Shown here: one piece after another, positions 34,632 to 42,319 of the stretch | Position numbering within the stretch: the stretch's first letter is position 1 | Layout of the letters: each line of letters starts with the position of its first letter | Assembly: GCF_900094935.1 (NCBI RefSeq) | Contig: NZ_FMBA01000020.1 | Coordinates: forward strand, 1-42,319 | Direction: 5' to 3' | Source: Gilliamella intestini | GTDB taxonomy: Bacteria; Pseudomonadota; Gammaproteobacteria; Enterobacterales; Orbaceae | Length of the DNA stretch: 42,319 nt | The notes under the pieces: generated by a model | Database searches by the model: none | The model's input: the letters and a program-made list of their open reading frames with translations, nothing else | What the model was told of the DNA's origin: nothing | Position numbers and translations under genes: made by a program

Positions 34632-35720
34632 ATGGACAATTCTATACAAGTGCTATCTGACAAAGCGTCATATATAGCATCAAAAAATACTTGGATCGAA
34701 GGGTTAGCTATTGAACAATTACTGTCAACTGCAAATTTACCGAATATGATTAAAGTCGTCGGTATGCCAGATCTTCATCCAGGAAAAGGCTACCCTATTG
34801 GAGCTGCTTATTTAAGTTGTGAAACCATTTACCCAGCCTTAATTGGTAGTGATATTGGTTGTGGTATGGGTTTTTGGCAAACAGAAATCAATATAGCTAA
34901 ATTAAGCATTGATAAACTAGAACGGCAGATCGGTAATATTGATCAACCAGATATACGGCACAAATATAATCTAGGTACAATCGGCGGTGGTAACCATTTT
35001 GCTGAATTACAAAAGGTTAGTAAAATTTTTGATGAACAGTTATTTAATCATTATCAACTTAATGCTAAAAAATTATTTTTATTGGTGCATAGTGGATCAA
35101 GAGGATTAGGACATCAAATTTTACAAAACCAGTTATCACGTTTTGGCTATCAAGGTTTACCTGATAATAGCCCTGAGGCATTAAACTATCTAGCTAAACA
35201 TGATAATGCCGTAGCATTTGCAAAATTAAATCGCCAAGTGGTTGCTGAAAGATTAATGACAAACCTTAATACTCAAGGTAATGAAGTGCTAAATGTCTGC
35301 CATAATTTTCTAGAAAAAGTAACATTAGCCCAAAAAGATTATTGGTTACACCGTAAAGGAGCCTCTTCAGCGACAGATGAACTAGTGATAATCCCAGGAT
35401 CACGCGGGGATTATAGCTATTTAGTCCAACCAATAAAGTGTGAAAATTTATTAATGTCATTGGCTCATGGTGCTGGGCGTAAATGGCGGCGAGCTGACTG
35501 TAAGGGAAAATTAGATAAGCGGTATTCTATGCAAGAATTGAAGCGAACTAAACTGGGTAGTCGCGTAATTTGTGAAGATAGTAGCTTAATTTTTGAGGAA
35601 GCACCACAAGCTTATAAATCAATCGATAGTGTGATTGAGTCGATGCAACAGGTCAATATTGTTAAAGTGATCGCACAGCTTACTCCAATATTAAATTATA
35701 AAACACAAGGAGGTCATTAA
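34632..35720 (+). CDS. rtcB: RtcB-family RNA ligase, PrfH-associated (RtcB2)
   Basis: The 362-residue ligase (shorter than canonical RtcB, about 408-480) joins 3'-phosphate to 5'-OH ends of RNA. Metal-binding and catalytic motifs are visible: [31 protein letters not shown] and [10 protein letters not shown], where H279 is the likely guanylylated His. Its stop overlaps the prfH start (TAATG). This close pairing is that of RtcB2-PrfH, which repair ribosomes whose 16S rRNA was cut in the decoding centre. The long leader upstream holds an inverted repeat and a short frame. Confidence 0.88.
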   Translation: MDNSIQVLSDKASYIASKNTWIEGLAIEQLLSTANLPNMIKVVGMPDLHPGKGYPIGAAYLSCETIYPALIGSDIGCGMGFWQTEINIAKLSIDKLERQIGNIDQPDIRHKYNLGTIGGGNHFAELQKVSKIFDEQLFNHYQLNAKKLFLLVHSGSRGLGHQILQNQLSRFGYQGLPDNSPEALNYLAKHDNAVAFAKLNRQVVAERLMTNLNTQGNEVLNVCHNFLEKVTLAQKDYWLHRKGASSATDELVIIPGSRGDYSYLVQPIKCENLLMSLAHGAGRKWRRADCKGKLDKRYSMQELKRTKLGSRVICEDSSLIFEEAPQAYKSIDSVIESMQQVNIVKVIAQLTPILNYKTQGGH

Positions 35721-36337
35721 TGGCATTACTCTTTTTTTCATCTGCCCGAGGACCTGCTGAGTGCAGTTTAGCGGTTGCCAAAGCGGTAACTCAATTTTTA
35801 AGTGAAGCAAGTAAATTATCGGTAACTACCGAAATAGTTGAAAGTGTATTGGGCGAAAAGCCCAATACTTTTCGATCTGTGCTTATTTCGGTTGACGGTT
35901 TACAAAGTGAACCGTTAATTCAACGTTGGCTTGGAACCATACAATGGATCTGCCAAAGTCCGTATCGACAAACGCATAAACGTAAGAATTGGTTTATCGG
36001 TGTTACTTGTCTAGAAAATCCTTTGCAAATAATAGATAGTAACATTGAATTTACGACTACGAAGTCATCAGGTGCAGGTGGTCAACATGTCAATAAAACC
36101 GAATCGGCAGTAAGAGCAACCCATATAGCAACAGGTATTAGTGTTAAAGTGCAAACAGAACGAAGCCAACATGCCAATAAGCGGTTAGCTAAATTATTAC
36201 TAGCCCATAAGCTTGCCCAATACGAAGCAAATACACATCAACAACATAAAGCCGAACGCCAACAATTTCATTATTCTGTACCAAGAGGTAATAGTAGTTT
36301 AATTTTTTATGGTGAAGGATTTTATGAAAAAAAATAA
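35720..36337 (+). CDS. prfH: Peptide-chain release factor homolog PrfH
   Basis: The 205-residue protein is a release factor with the catalytic GGQ at G120-Q122 (in [21 protein letters not shown]) but no codon-recognition domain like that of RF1/RF2. It frees nascent peptides from ribosomes with a damaged decoding centre, after which RtcB2 re-ligates the rRNA. ATG 35720 shares a base with the rtcB2 stop codon, and the AGGAGG just before it gives efficient coupling. It is intact. Confidence 0.92.
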   Translation: MALLFFSSARGPAECSLAVAKAVTQFLSEASKLSVTTEIVESVLGEKPNTFRSVLISVDGLQSEPLIQRWLGTIQWICQSPYRQTHKRKNWFIGVTCLENPLQIIDSNIEFTTTKSSGAGGQHVNKTESAVRATHIATGISVKVQTERSQHANKRLAKLLLAHKLAQYEANTHQQHKAERQQFHYSVPRGNSSLIFYGEGFYEKK

Positions 36338-36499
36338 TAATTATTCGATTTTTATTATTATAAAATATCCTCTAAAGCTTATTTTATTTGATTAATAATA
36401 AGCGGAAGAATAATAAAGCATCTGTTATAATTTTACCCATATTTTAATTTATATATTTGTAAATATATTGCATTGATTATTAAAGGAAATAATACAACA

Positions 36500-37531
36500 A
36501 TGTTACTTAATGACAATCAAAAATTAGGTCTATTTTGTCTGGCGCTGTTTTCCGGTAGTTTCATTATTTTAATGCACGTGCATTTAATGCCGGCAGTGAT
36601 AGCGGGGTTGTTGACCTATACGTTAACACAAAAACTAGATAATTTTTTGTCACGAAAAATGGTACGGTTTAGCCATCAGTCAAAATTAATTTCGGTATTA
36701 GTGCTAACGACTGTGATTATTGGTATTTTTATTGGTGGCTTTTGGTATTTGTTTGCTTGGTTTGTTGATATGGCCAAGCATCCAACCGAAACGTTAACAA
36801 ATATAAGATTAGTCGTAAACAATGTAATAAACAGCTTACCGTCAAACGTTACTCATTATTTACCTGATAATATTGATGAAATTGAATCAACTATCATGAT
36901 TTATCTTAAAGAGCATGTCTTTTATTTACAATCAATTATTAAAAAAGTATTTCATGATTTAGTCATATTAATTGTAGGAATGATTATTGGATTAATTTTA
37001 GGTTATAAACAAAACCAACGTAATGCGGTTCATAATCCAGTGACAAAAAGGCCATTAACTAAAGCGTTAAAAGCCAGTTTAAACCGATTAGTTGTGGTAT
37101 TCCAATATGTTGCTATCTCTCAAGTTGTGATTGCTTTATTTAATACGATAATGACTGCCATTTTGCTATTTATTATTTTGCCTATGTTTGGCATTCATTT
37201 ACCATTTAGTAAAAGTTTAGTGCTAGCCACATTTGTTTTTGGGCTTATTCCCATTATTGGAAACTTGATTGTTAATGTATTAATCTTTTTTGTTGCATTT
37301 ACCGTATCGTTTACTGTTGCAATGGTAATTATTGTGTATTTAATTTTAATTCATAAAATGGAATATGTGCTTAATGCAAAAATAGTTGGGGCAAAAATTC
37401 ATGCAGGTATCTGTGAATTGTTAATAGCAATGCTCTTTTTAGAAACTCTTTTTGGCGTGATTGGTTTAATTTTTGCACCTATTTTTTATGCGTTTATAAA
37501 ATTATCATTAAAAGAACTAAGAATTATTTAA
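36500..37531 (+). CDS. AI-2E family transporter (TqsA/PerM-like)
   Basis: The 343-residue membrane protein has about eight predicted segments and the C-terminal ILETLFGVIGLIFAP-like end of the AI-2E (formerly UPF0118) family. TTG 36473 would lengthen it by nine residues, but the AAAGGAAAT site at 36481-36489 lies downstream of it and fits ATG 36500. The substrate is unknown. It could be an ion/proton exchanger or an exporter, as relatives vary. It appears to be transcribed on its own. Confidence 0.75.
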   Translation: MLLNDNQKLGLFCLALFSGSFIILMHVHLMPAVIAGLLTYTLTQKLDNFLSRKMVRFSHQSKLISVLVLTTVIIGIFIGGFWYLFAWFVDMAKHPTETLTNIRLVVNNVINSLPSNVTHYLPDNIDEIESTIMIYLKEHVFYLQSIIKKVFHDLVILIVGMIIGLILGYKQNQRNAVHNPVTKRPLTKALKASLNRLVVVFQYVAISQVVIALFNTIMTAILLFIILPMFGIHLPFSKSLVLATFVFGLIPIIGNLIVNVLIFFVAFTVSFTVAMVIIVYLILIHKMEYVLNAKIVGAKIHAGICELLIAMLFLETLFGVIGLIFAPIFYAFIKLSLKELRII

Positions 37532-37680
37532 GTCTATTGAAATTAAGATTTGTATAAATTGATATTTAACTGATTTTTATAAAATAAATTTCCATAACAA
37601 AATAAATTATCTAATTCATTTTATGGGCATTATCTAGTTTGTTATGAAACTAGATAATGTTACCATCTGGTCGTTTATCT

Positions 37681-39042
37681 CTACTTTCCAATACAAAACG
37701 AACTAAATATACGACCTAACAAATCATCAGAAGTAAATTGCCCTGTAATTTCACTTAAAGCTTCTTGCGCTAGTCTTAATTCTTCGGCAAGTAATTCACC
37801 AGCATGGAATGTGATAAGTTGGTACTTACCATTATTTAAATGCTCTGCTGCCTTTTCAAGTGCTTGCAGGTGGCGGCGTCGGGCTAAGAATCCACCTTCA
37901 GTACTGCTAGTAAAGCCCATGGCCTGTTTTAGATGTTCGCGCAATAAGGTAACGCCTTCGCCTGTTCGTGCCGAAAGTTGAATGAGTGAGTAGCCGTTTA
38001 CTTCGCTATATCCTAGTGCTTCACCAGTTAAATCGGCTTTATTACGAATTACAGTTACTGGCATATTTTTAGATAAGCGTTCAATAAATTCTGGCCATAG
38101 CTTTTCGGGGTTGGTTTCTGTTGTGGTTGTGCTGTCTACCATAAACAGTACCCTGTCGGCTTGTTCAATTTCTTGCCAAGCACGTTCAATACCGATTCGT
38201 TCCACTTCATCACTTGCTTCGCGTAGTCCTGCAGTGTCAATAATATGTAGTGGCATGCCATCGATGTGGATATGTTCACGCAGTACATCGCGCGTAGTGC
38301 CAGCTATGTCGGTAACAATGGCTGCGTCACGCCCAGCTAAGGCATTAAGTAAGCTTGATTTACCTGCATTTGGTCGACCAGCGATGACAACTTTCATACC
38401 TTCACGAAGTAGCGATCCTTGTTTAGCTTCTTGCCTAACTTCGTTTAAGTGTGCAATCACTTCATTAAGTTGAGCTTCAATTTTGCCGTCAGATAAAAAG
38501 TCGATTTCTTCTTCAGGAAAGTCAATCGCCGCTTCAGTAAAAATTCTTAGATGAATCAATGATTCAACAAGTACATCTATTTTCTTTGAAAAGATGCCTT
38601 GTAGCGATGAAACCGCCGATTTTGCCGCTTGCTCAGAACTGGCATCAATTAAATCAGCAATTGCTTCAGCTTGAGCAAGATCTAATTTATCATTTAAAAA
38701 TGCGCGCTCTGAAAACTCCCCCGGTCGAGCAATGCGGACACTTGGGATTTCAAGAATGCGTTTTAAAAGTAAGTCTAAAATAATCGGTCCACCATGACCT
38801 TGTAATTCAAGCACATCTTCGCCCGTAAATGAGTGGGGATTAGGAAAAAATAAGGCAATGCCTTCATCTAACGTGCTGCCATCTGATGCTAAAAAAGGCA
38901 AATAATTGGCATAACGAGGTTTAGGCAATTTGCCCAATACCGCTTGAGCAACAGTTTGAGCCTGAGGCCCTGAAACACGCAAAATACCAACCCCTCCACG
39001 CCCTGGGGGAGTTGCTTGTGCAACAATCGTATCTAAGTTCAT
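37681..39042 (-). CDS. mnmE: tRNA modification GTPase MnmE
   Basis: This 453-residue GTPase (E. coli 454) works with MnmG to put the carboxymethylaminomethyl group on wobble uridine. It has the N-terminal folate-binding [22 protein letters not shown]1 [15 protein letters not shown]2 DIAGTTRD, G3 DTAGLREA, G4 NKAD, and the C-terminal CIGK. I choose ATG 39042 (MNLDTIVAQ) because it fits the E. coli length. The frame continues upstream to ATG 39078 and no site has a strong ribosome-binding sequence, so the start is uncertain by 12 residues. Confidence 0.93.
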   Translation of the reverse strand: MNLDTIVAQATPPGRGGVGILRVSGPQAQTVAQAVLGKLPKPRYANYLPFLASDGSTLDEGIALFFPNPHSFTGEDVLELQGHGGPIILDLLLKRILEIPSVRIARPGEFSERAFLNDKLDLAQAEAIADLIDASSEQAAKSAVSSLQGIFSKKIDVLVESLIHLRIFTEAAIDFPEEEIDFLSDGKIEAQLNEVIAHLNEVRQEAKQGSLLREGMKVVIAGRPNAGKSSLLNALAGRDAAIVTDIAGTTRDVLREHIHIDGMPLHIIDTAGLREASDEVERIGIERAWQEIEQADRVLFMVDSTTTTETNPEKLWPEFIERLSKNMPVTVIRNKADLTGEALGYSEVNGYSLIQLSARTGEGVTLLREHLKQAMGFTSSTEGGFLARRRHLQALEKAAEHLNNGKYQLITFHAGELLAEELRLAQEALSEITGQFTSDDLLGRIFSSFCIGK

Positions 39043-39179
39043 TCTTTTCATTTTTAAATTAAACAGCAATGTTGCCATGATATCATGGACAACAAGTAAA
39101 AACAGCTGTTGCTTATGGCAATGCCACCATTAGTTGGGTGAATTTAAAAAATCGTAAAAATTCGATTTAATCACAAGCA

Positions 39180-39773
39180 TTAGCTTTTTTTAGCTTTAGG
39201 ATGATCAAATAACCAAGAATTTGCTAACGCAAGTGGTTCTCTTATCATTGCAATATATTTATCAAAATTAGTCCAACTCAATGGTGCCGATAATCCTGAT
39301 ACTTCATTAAAACCCGAGCGTTTAGCTAGCATAATTGAGCGTAATAGATGAAAATCATTCGTTACAATAACCGTGTTTCCTAATGGTAATACGTCATTTG
39401 CATATATAAATTGTTGAGCAGTTCGGGTTGATTTATCTTCAATATGAACCCTTGAAGATTCAATGCCTTTTTTGATTAAGTAATCAGCCATTACACTAGC
39501 TTCGCTTGCTGACTCATCTTTGCCTTGCCCGCCACAAACAATGACTTTTGTATTGGGATTATTTTGCAAATAATTAATCGCAACATCTAAACGAGCTTGT
39601 AATGTTGGAGGTGCCTGCGCTGGTGTTCCCACTACTTGAGCACCTAAAATCACCATGGTGTCGGCATTATCTTGTGGTTTTTGTTCGGCATAACTAAGAA
39701 TAATCACATTACACACAATAAAATAACTTAATATGGCGATAATGGCATATTTTACTAGTTGTATCATTTTCAT
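39180..39773 (-). CDS. DUF218 (YdcF/SanA-like) membrane-anchored protein
   Basis: The 197-residue protein has one N-terminal membrane anchor (about 8-26) and a periplasmic DUF218 domain: MVILGAQVVGT, LQARLDVAINYL, VIVCGGQG, SEASVMADYL and VIVTNDFHLLRSIMLAKRSGF. Relatives act in envelope processes (SanA, ElyC), but the reaction is unknown. ATG 39773 is 10 bases after AAGGA and four bases beyond the tag stop codon; the longer frame from 39815 would overlap tag. The two genes are probably cotranscribed. Confidence 0.75.
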   Translation of the reverse strand: MKMIQLVKYAIIAILSYFIVCNVIILSYAEQKPQDNADTMVILGAQVVGTPAQAPPTLQARLDVAINYLQNNPNTKVIVCGGQGKDESASEASVMADYLIKKGIESSRVHIEDKSTRTAQQFIYANDVLPLGNTVIVTNDFHLLRSIMLAKRSGFNEVSGLSAPLSWTNFDKYIAMIREPLALANSWLFDHPKAKKS

Positions 39774-39777
39774 TAAC

Positions 39778-40347
39778 TTAAATTCCTTTTTTAAAGCAAT
39801 CTTCAAAATGGTCATTGACTAATCCCATAGATTGCATAAATGCATAACAAATGGTGGAACCAACAAAACTAAAGCCTTTCTTTTTAAGTGCTTTTGACAT
39901 TTTGTCGGATATTTCTGTGCTAACTGGCAATTCGCTTTTGTCTTTGTAATGATGAGTGATCGGTTTACCATCAACAAAAGACCAAATAAATTGAGAAAAG
40001 TCTTCATTATTTTTTTGCATCAATAAATAAGCTTGGGCATTTTTAATTATACTATTGAGCTTTAAGCGATTGCGTATTAATCCTTTATTCTGCATGAATA
40101 ATTCAATATCTTGTGCAGTTAGTTGGACAATTTTTTCAGGATTAAAATCAAAAAAATAACGGTGATACTCGTCTCGTTTTTTCAGTACCGTGATCCAAGA
40201 TAACCCCGCTTGTTGTCCTTCCAAGCAGATTTTTTCAAATAACTTAAGGCTATCATATTGGGGAATACCCCATTCGTTGTCATGATAAGCAATATAAAGC
40301 GGATCGTTTGTAACCCAACTGCAACGTTTTACTTTTTGATGTGTCAT
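39778..40347 (-). CDS. tag: 3-methyladenine DNA glycosylase I
   Basis: The 189-residue enzyme removes 3-methyladenine from alkylated DNA. It keeps the zinc-snap residues of Tag: Cys in RCSW, His in YHDNEW, and His and Cys in NDHFEDC. The substrate-binding core LEGQQAGLSWITVLKKR is also intact. ATG 40347 (MTHQKVKRCSW) has AAAGGA 7 bases upstream; the frame is open to 40374 but without a matching site. It is the first gene of a two-gene unit with the DUF218 protein. Confidence 0.93.
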   Translation of the reverse strand: MTHQKVKRCSWVTNDPLYIAYHDNEWGIPQYDSLKLFEKICLEGQQAGLSWITVLKKRDEYHRYFFDFNPEKIVQLTAQDIELFMQNKGLIRNRLKLNSIIKNAQAYLLMQKNNEDFSQFIWSFVDGKPITHHYKDKSELPVSTEISDKMSKALKKKGFSFVGSTICYAFMQSMGLVNDHFEDCFKKGI

Positions 40348-40583
40348 TAAATGATCCTTTTGGATTAACCACATGATAAATAATGAGTTCGGTTATCCAA
40401 TAAAATTATAAATAGTTTAAGATTATAAAGCAAATATGCAGTTTAATGTCATTCATTAAATTTTTTTATGATGGGAAAAAAGACTTTTTTGTGACAAAAT
40501 GGAGACTCTTTATAAGATTCAGTCAAAAAAATATATTTTCTTGATTTTCTATCTCAATTTAACAATAAGAATAAGGTTAGTTC

Positions 40584-41933
40584 ATGAATCAGTCTGAAAT
40601 AAATGCACAATGGCAACCCAATGCGCGGCCATTAAATAGTAAGGATTTAAAAACATTAGTGTTATAGTCTTTAGGCGGTACGCTCGAATTTTATGATTTT
40701 GTTATTTACGCACTTTATATTGATACCATCGTTAAACCACTATTTTTGCCTGATACATTATCGCCTTTAACGTTAGATTTGTTTGCTTGGGGTATTTTTG
40801 CTGCTGGTTATTTGGTTCGTCCTGTTGGTGGCATAATTATGGCGCACTTTGGTGATAAAGTGGGACGTAAAAAGATGTTTACCCTAAGTGTCGCAATGAT
40901 GGCATTACCGACGTTTATCATCGGGATTTTACCCACTTATGAAATGATCGGCATTTTTGCACCGCTATTGCTTTTAGTCATGCGCATGTTGCAAGGTGCC
41001 GCCATTGGTGGCGAAATGCCAGGAGCTTGGGTATTTATTGCCGAGCATGTACCAAAGCAACGTTATGGACTTGGTGTCGGTACATTAACATCTGGGATTA
41101 CTGGCGGTATTTTACTTGGTTTTATTGTGACTATTATTATTGATCTTTGTTTTACTACTGTAAATATTTTAGATTATGCTTGGCGTATTCCGTTTATTAT
41201 TGGTGGTATTTTTGGCGTTATTTCGGTTTATTTACGTCGATTTTTATCTGAAACACCTATCTTTAAAGAGTTAGCGGCACGCAAAGCAATTGAAAAGAAT
41301 ATTCCTGTCGTTACCGTGCTTCAAAAACATAAAACAGCTTGCCTAATTGTAGCTCTTTTGACTTGGTCGTTATCGACGGCAATTATGGTGGGTATTTTGA
41401 TTACACCAAGTCGTATTGTAGGTGGTATGTACCATTTTGCTAATCTTGATTGGCGTATTGGTGGTTGTATTGCAGCACTAACTTTGACTATCGGTTGCGT
41501 TATTTTTGGTTGGTTAGAAGATAAAATAGGTACAACAAAAACAATGCTGATTAACTGGGGCGGGCTTGCTATTATGAGCATTGTATTTTATAGCTCTTTG
41601 TCGCCAGATATGTCCTTAACTAAACTTTATTCGCTTTGGGCTGTATTTGGGCTATTTATTGGTTCTATTGCAATGACAGCAATAGTTGGTACAAGAGCTT
41701 TTCCTCCTGCGATCCGTTATTCTGGTTTGTCATTTTCGTATAATTTAGCCTATGCGCTATTTAGTGCATTTACACCAGCATTAACCATTTATCTATTAAG
41801 CCCTGAACATTTATTAGGTCAATATAGTTATCTTGGTGCTGGTATTTACATCTCTTTTGTGGCGTTAATTGCGGTTGGAGTCGGTTTCTTTACTTTAGCT
41901 AAAAATGGCTGGCAAAGTGATGCAAATCATTAA
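40584..41933 (+). pseudogene. MHS-type MFS transporter gene with in-frame amber codon
   Basis: From ATG 40584 the frame is MNQSEINAQW…KTLVL-TAG-SLGGTLEFYDFVIYALY and then runs open to TAA 41931-41933; without the stop it would encode 449 residues. Membrane segments and the MFS motif GDKVGRKKM in the first loop identify the metabolite:H+ symporter group (KgtP/ProP/ShiA-like). The TAG is at 40665-40667, just ahead of the first membrane segment. An internal ATG at 40746 would give a 395-residue form lacking the first segment, probably not functional. The rest shows no further damage, so the mutation is recent, or the sequence is wrong there. Confidence 0.7.
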
Positions 41934-41982
41934 TAAATAAAAGCCCAAATAATAAAAACATTAATTATAAAATATTAACAAA

Positions 41983-42006
41983 AAAGCAGGACTAATAGCC
42001 TGCTTT
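41983..42006 (+). terminator. Hairpin after the MFS gene
   Basis: AAAGCAGG (41983-41990) pairs with CCTGCTTT (41999-42006) around an 8-base loop, 50 bases after the MFS stop. The T-run is only three bases long, but the A-run upstream makes it terminator-like. Confidence 0.5.
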
Positions 42007-42017
42007 CAGATTGATGA

Positions 42018-42047
42018 CAAAGAACTCGCTTTTTGGCGAGTTCTTTG
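42018..42047 (+). repeat. Strong hairpin upstream of the IS1182-type transposase
   Basis: CAAAGAACTCGC (42018-42029) pairs perfectly with GCGAGTTCTTTG (42036-42047) around TTTTTG. It lies 40 bases before the transposase ATG. It may be part of the element's end, acting as a terminator that stops transcription from outside entering the transposase gene. Confidence 0.45.
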
Positions 42048-42086
42048 ATCTAATAGAGAGGAGTCCATTATAAGAGGAATTCTTCT

Positions 42087-42319
42087 ATGCTAAAAAAACC
42101 AACTCCAGCGACACCAGAAAAAATAGAGCAAATCTCACTAGATGCGCTTGTTCCTCAAAATCATCTTGTTCGTAAAATAGCTAAAGTCATTGATTTTGAA
42201 TTTATTCGAGAAGCGGTAGCACCACTTTATTGCCCTAATAACGGTCGTCCGGCAGAAGATCCGGTCAGACTGTTTAAAATCATGCTATTGGGGTATCTTT
42301 TCGGTATTCCCAGTGAACG
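42087..42319 (+). CDS. IS1182-family transposase, N-terminal part (cut by window edge)
   Basis: The 77 codons visible open with MLKKPTPATPEKIEQISLDA and contain LVPQNHLVRKI, GRPAEDPVRLFKIMLLGYLFGIPSE, the N-terminal domain typical of IS1182/IS5-like transposases (DUF772). No stop or frameshift is seen. AAGAGGAA lies ahead of the ATG. The catalytic DDE part is outside the window. Confidence 0.8.
   Translation, partial: MLKKPTPATPEKIEQISLDALVPQNHLVRKIAKVIDFEFIREAVAPLYCPNNGRPAEDPVRLFKIMLLGYLFGIPSE

Larger units (their letters stand above)
42018..42319 (+). mobile_element. IS1182-family insertion sequence, left part
   Basis: The element runs off the right edge of the window. Its left boundary is not certain; it is probably near the hairpin at 42018. 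No terminal repeat can be confirmed without the other end. Confidence 0.6.

Noticed and set aside
36377-36403. GCTTATT/AATAAGC inverted repeat after prfH
   Set aside because: Only seven A+T-rich pairs and no T-tract; too weak to call a terminator.
1-42319. CRISPR arrays, tRNA, rRNA and prophage genes
   Set aside because: No regularly spaced repeats, no tRNA-like fold or rRNA sequence, and no phage structural genes were seen on either strand.

Overview
The window is AT-rich DNA from a gammaproteobacterium. The chromosomal backbone (rlmL; aroK-damX-dam-rpe-gph-trpS; trkA; mnmE; tag; mtlADR) is enterobacteria-like in sequence and partly in gene order. The strong A+T bias, the compact operons and the gene mix fit the Orbaceae (Gilliamella/Frischella-like gut symbionts). 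That placement is inferred from protein similarity recalled from memory; no rRNA or tRNA gene is present to fix it.

Layout. 1-3.3 kb is accessory and damaged: the end of an IS5-type element with an in-frame stop, two tandem paralogous small membrane proteins, an IS3-family element with a broken orfB, an orphan Imm26-type immunity gene with the last ~34 codons of its lost toxin, and an inverted right-end remnant of a second IS3 copy. 3.4-5.5 kb is rlmL. 5.9-9.6 kb is the mannitol operon mtlA-mtlD-mtlR behind two CRP-like sites. It is followed at 9.64-10.05 kb by a second, decayed but clearly diverged copy of the rlmL 3' end, so the mtl operon sits between two rlmL 3' segments in direct orientation. 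10.4-12.0 kb holds uspF, a GNAT gene and the Maf-type gene yceF.

12.0-21.5 kb, all on the minus strand, is a ten-gene iron-uptake cluster of the Ftr1/P19 (FetMP-like) type. In transcription order it reads: exported SagB-type nitroreductase-fold protein, FTR1 permease, P19 periplasmic protein, DUF2318 membrane protein, two FtsX/MacB-type permeases, ATPase, DUF4418 membrane protein, third permease, second ATPase. A Fur-box-like site and a promoter lie upstream. The thioredoxin-like genes usual in such clusters are absent.

21.7-23.8 kb holds a short LtaS/OpgB-type phosphoglycerol-transferase-like protein and a LysE-type exporter; kdsD follows. aroK-damX-dam-rpe-gph-trpS follows the enterobacterial order, but aroB is missing between aroK and damX, and dam starts with TTG. 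After trkA, a TPP riboswitch controls the thiamine salvage operon thiM-thiE-thiD. An orphan Flp pilin gene follows on the other strand. A 563-base stretch then holds a palindrome, an inverted repeat around a ribosome-binding site and a 13-codon reading frame, and it precedes rtcB2-prfH, a ribosome repair and rescue pair. The rest is an AI-2E-type permease, mnmE, a DUF218 protein, tag, an MHS-type transporter gene with an amber codon, and the start of an IS1182-type element.

The points most worth a second look are the rlmL duplication bracketing the mtl operon, the structured leader before rtcB2-prfH, the unusual composition of the iron cluster, and the toxin/immunity relic trapped between inverted IS3 ends.
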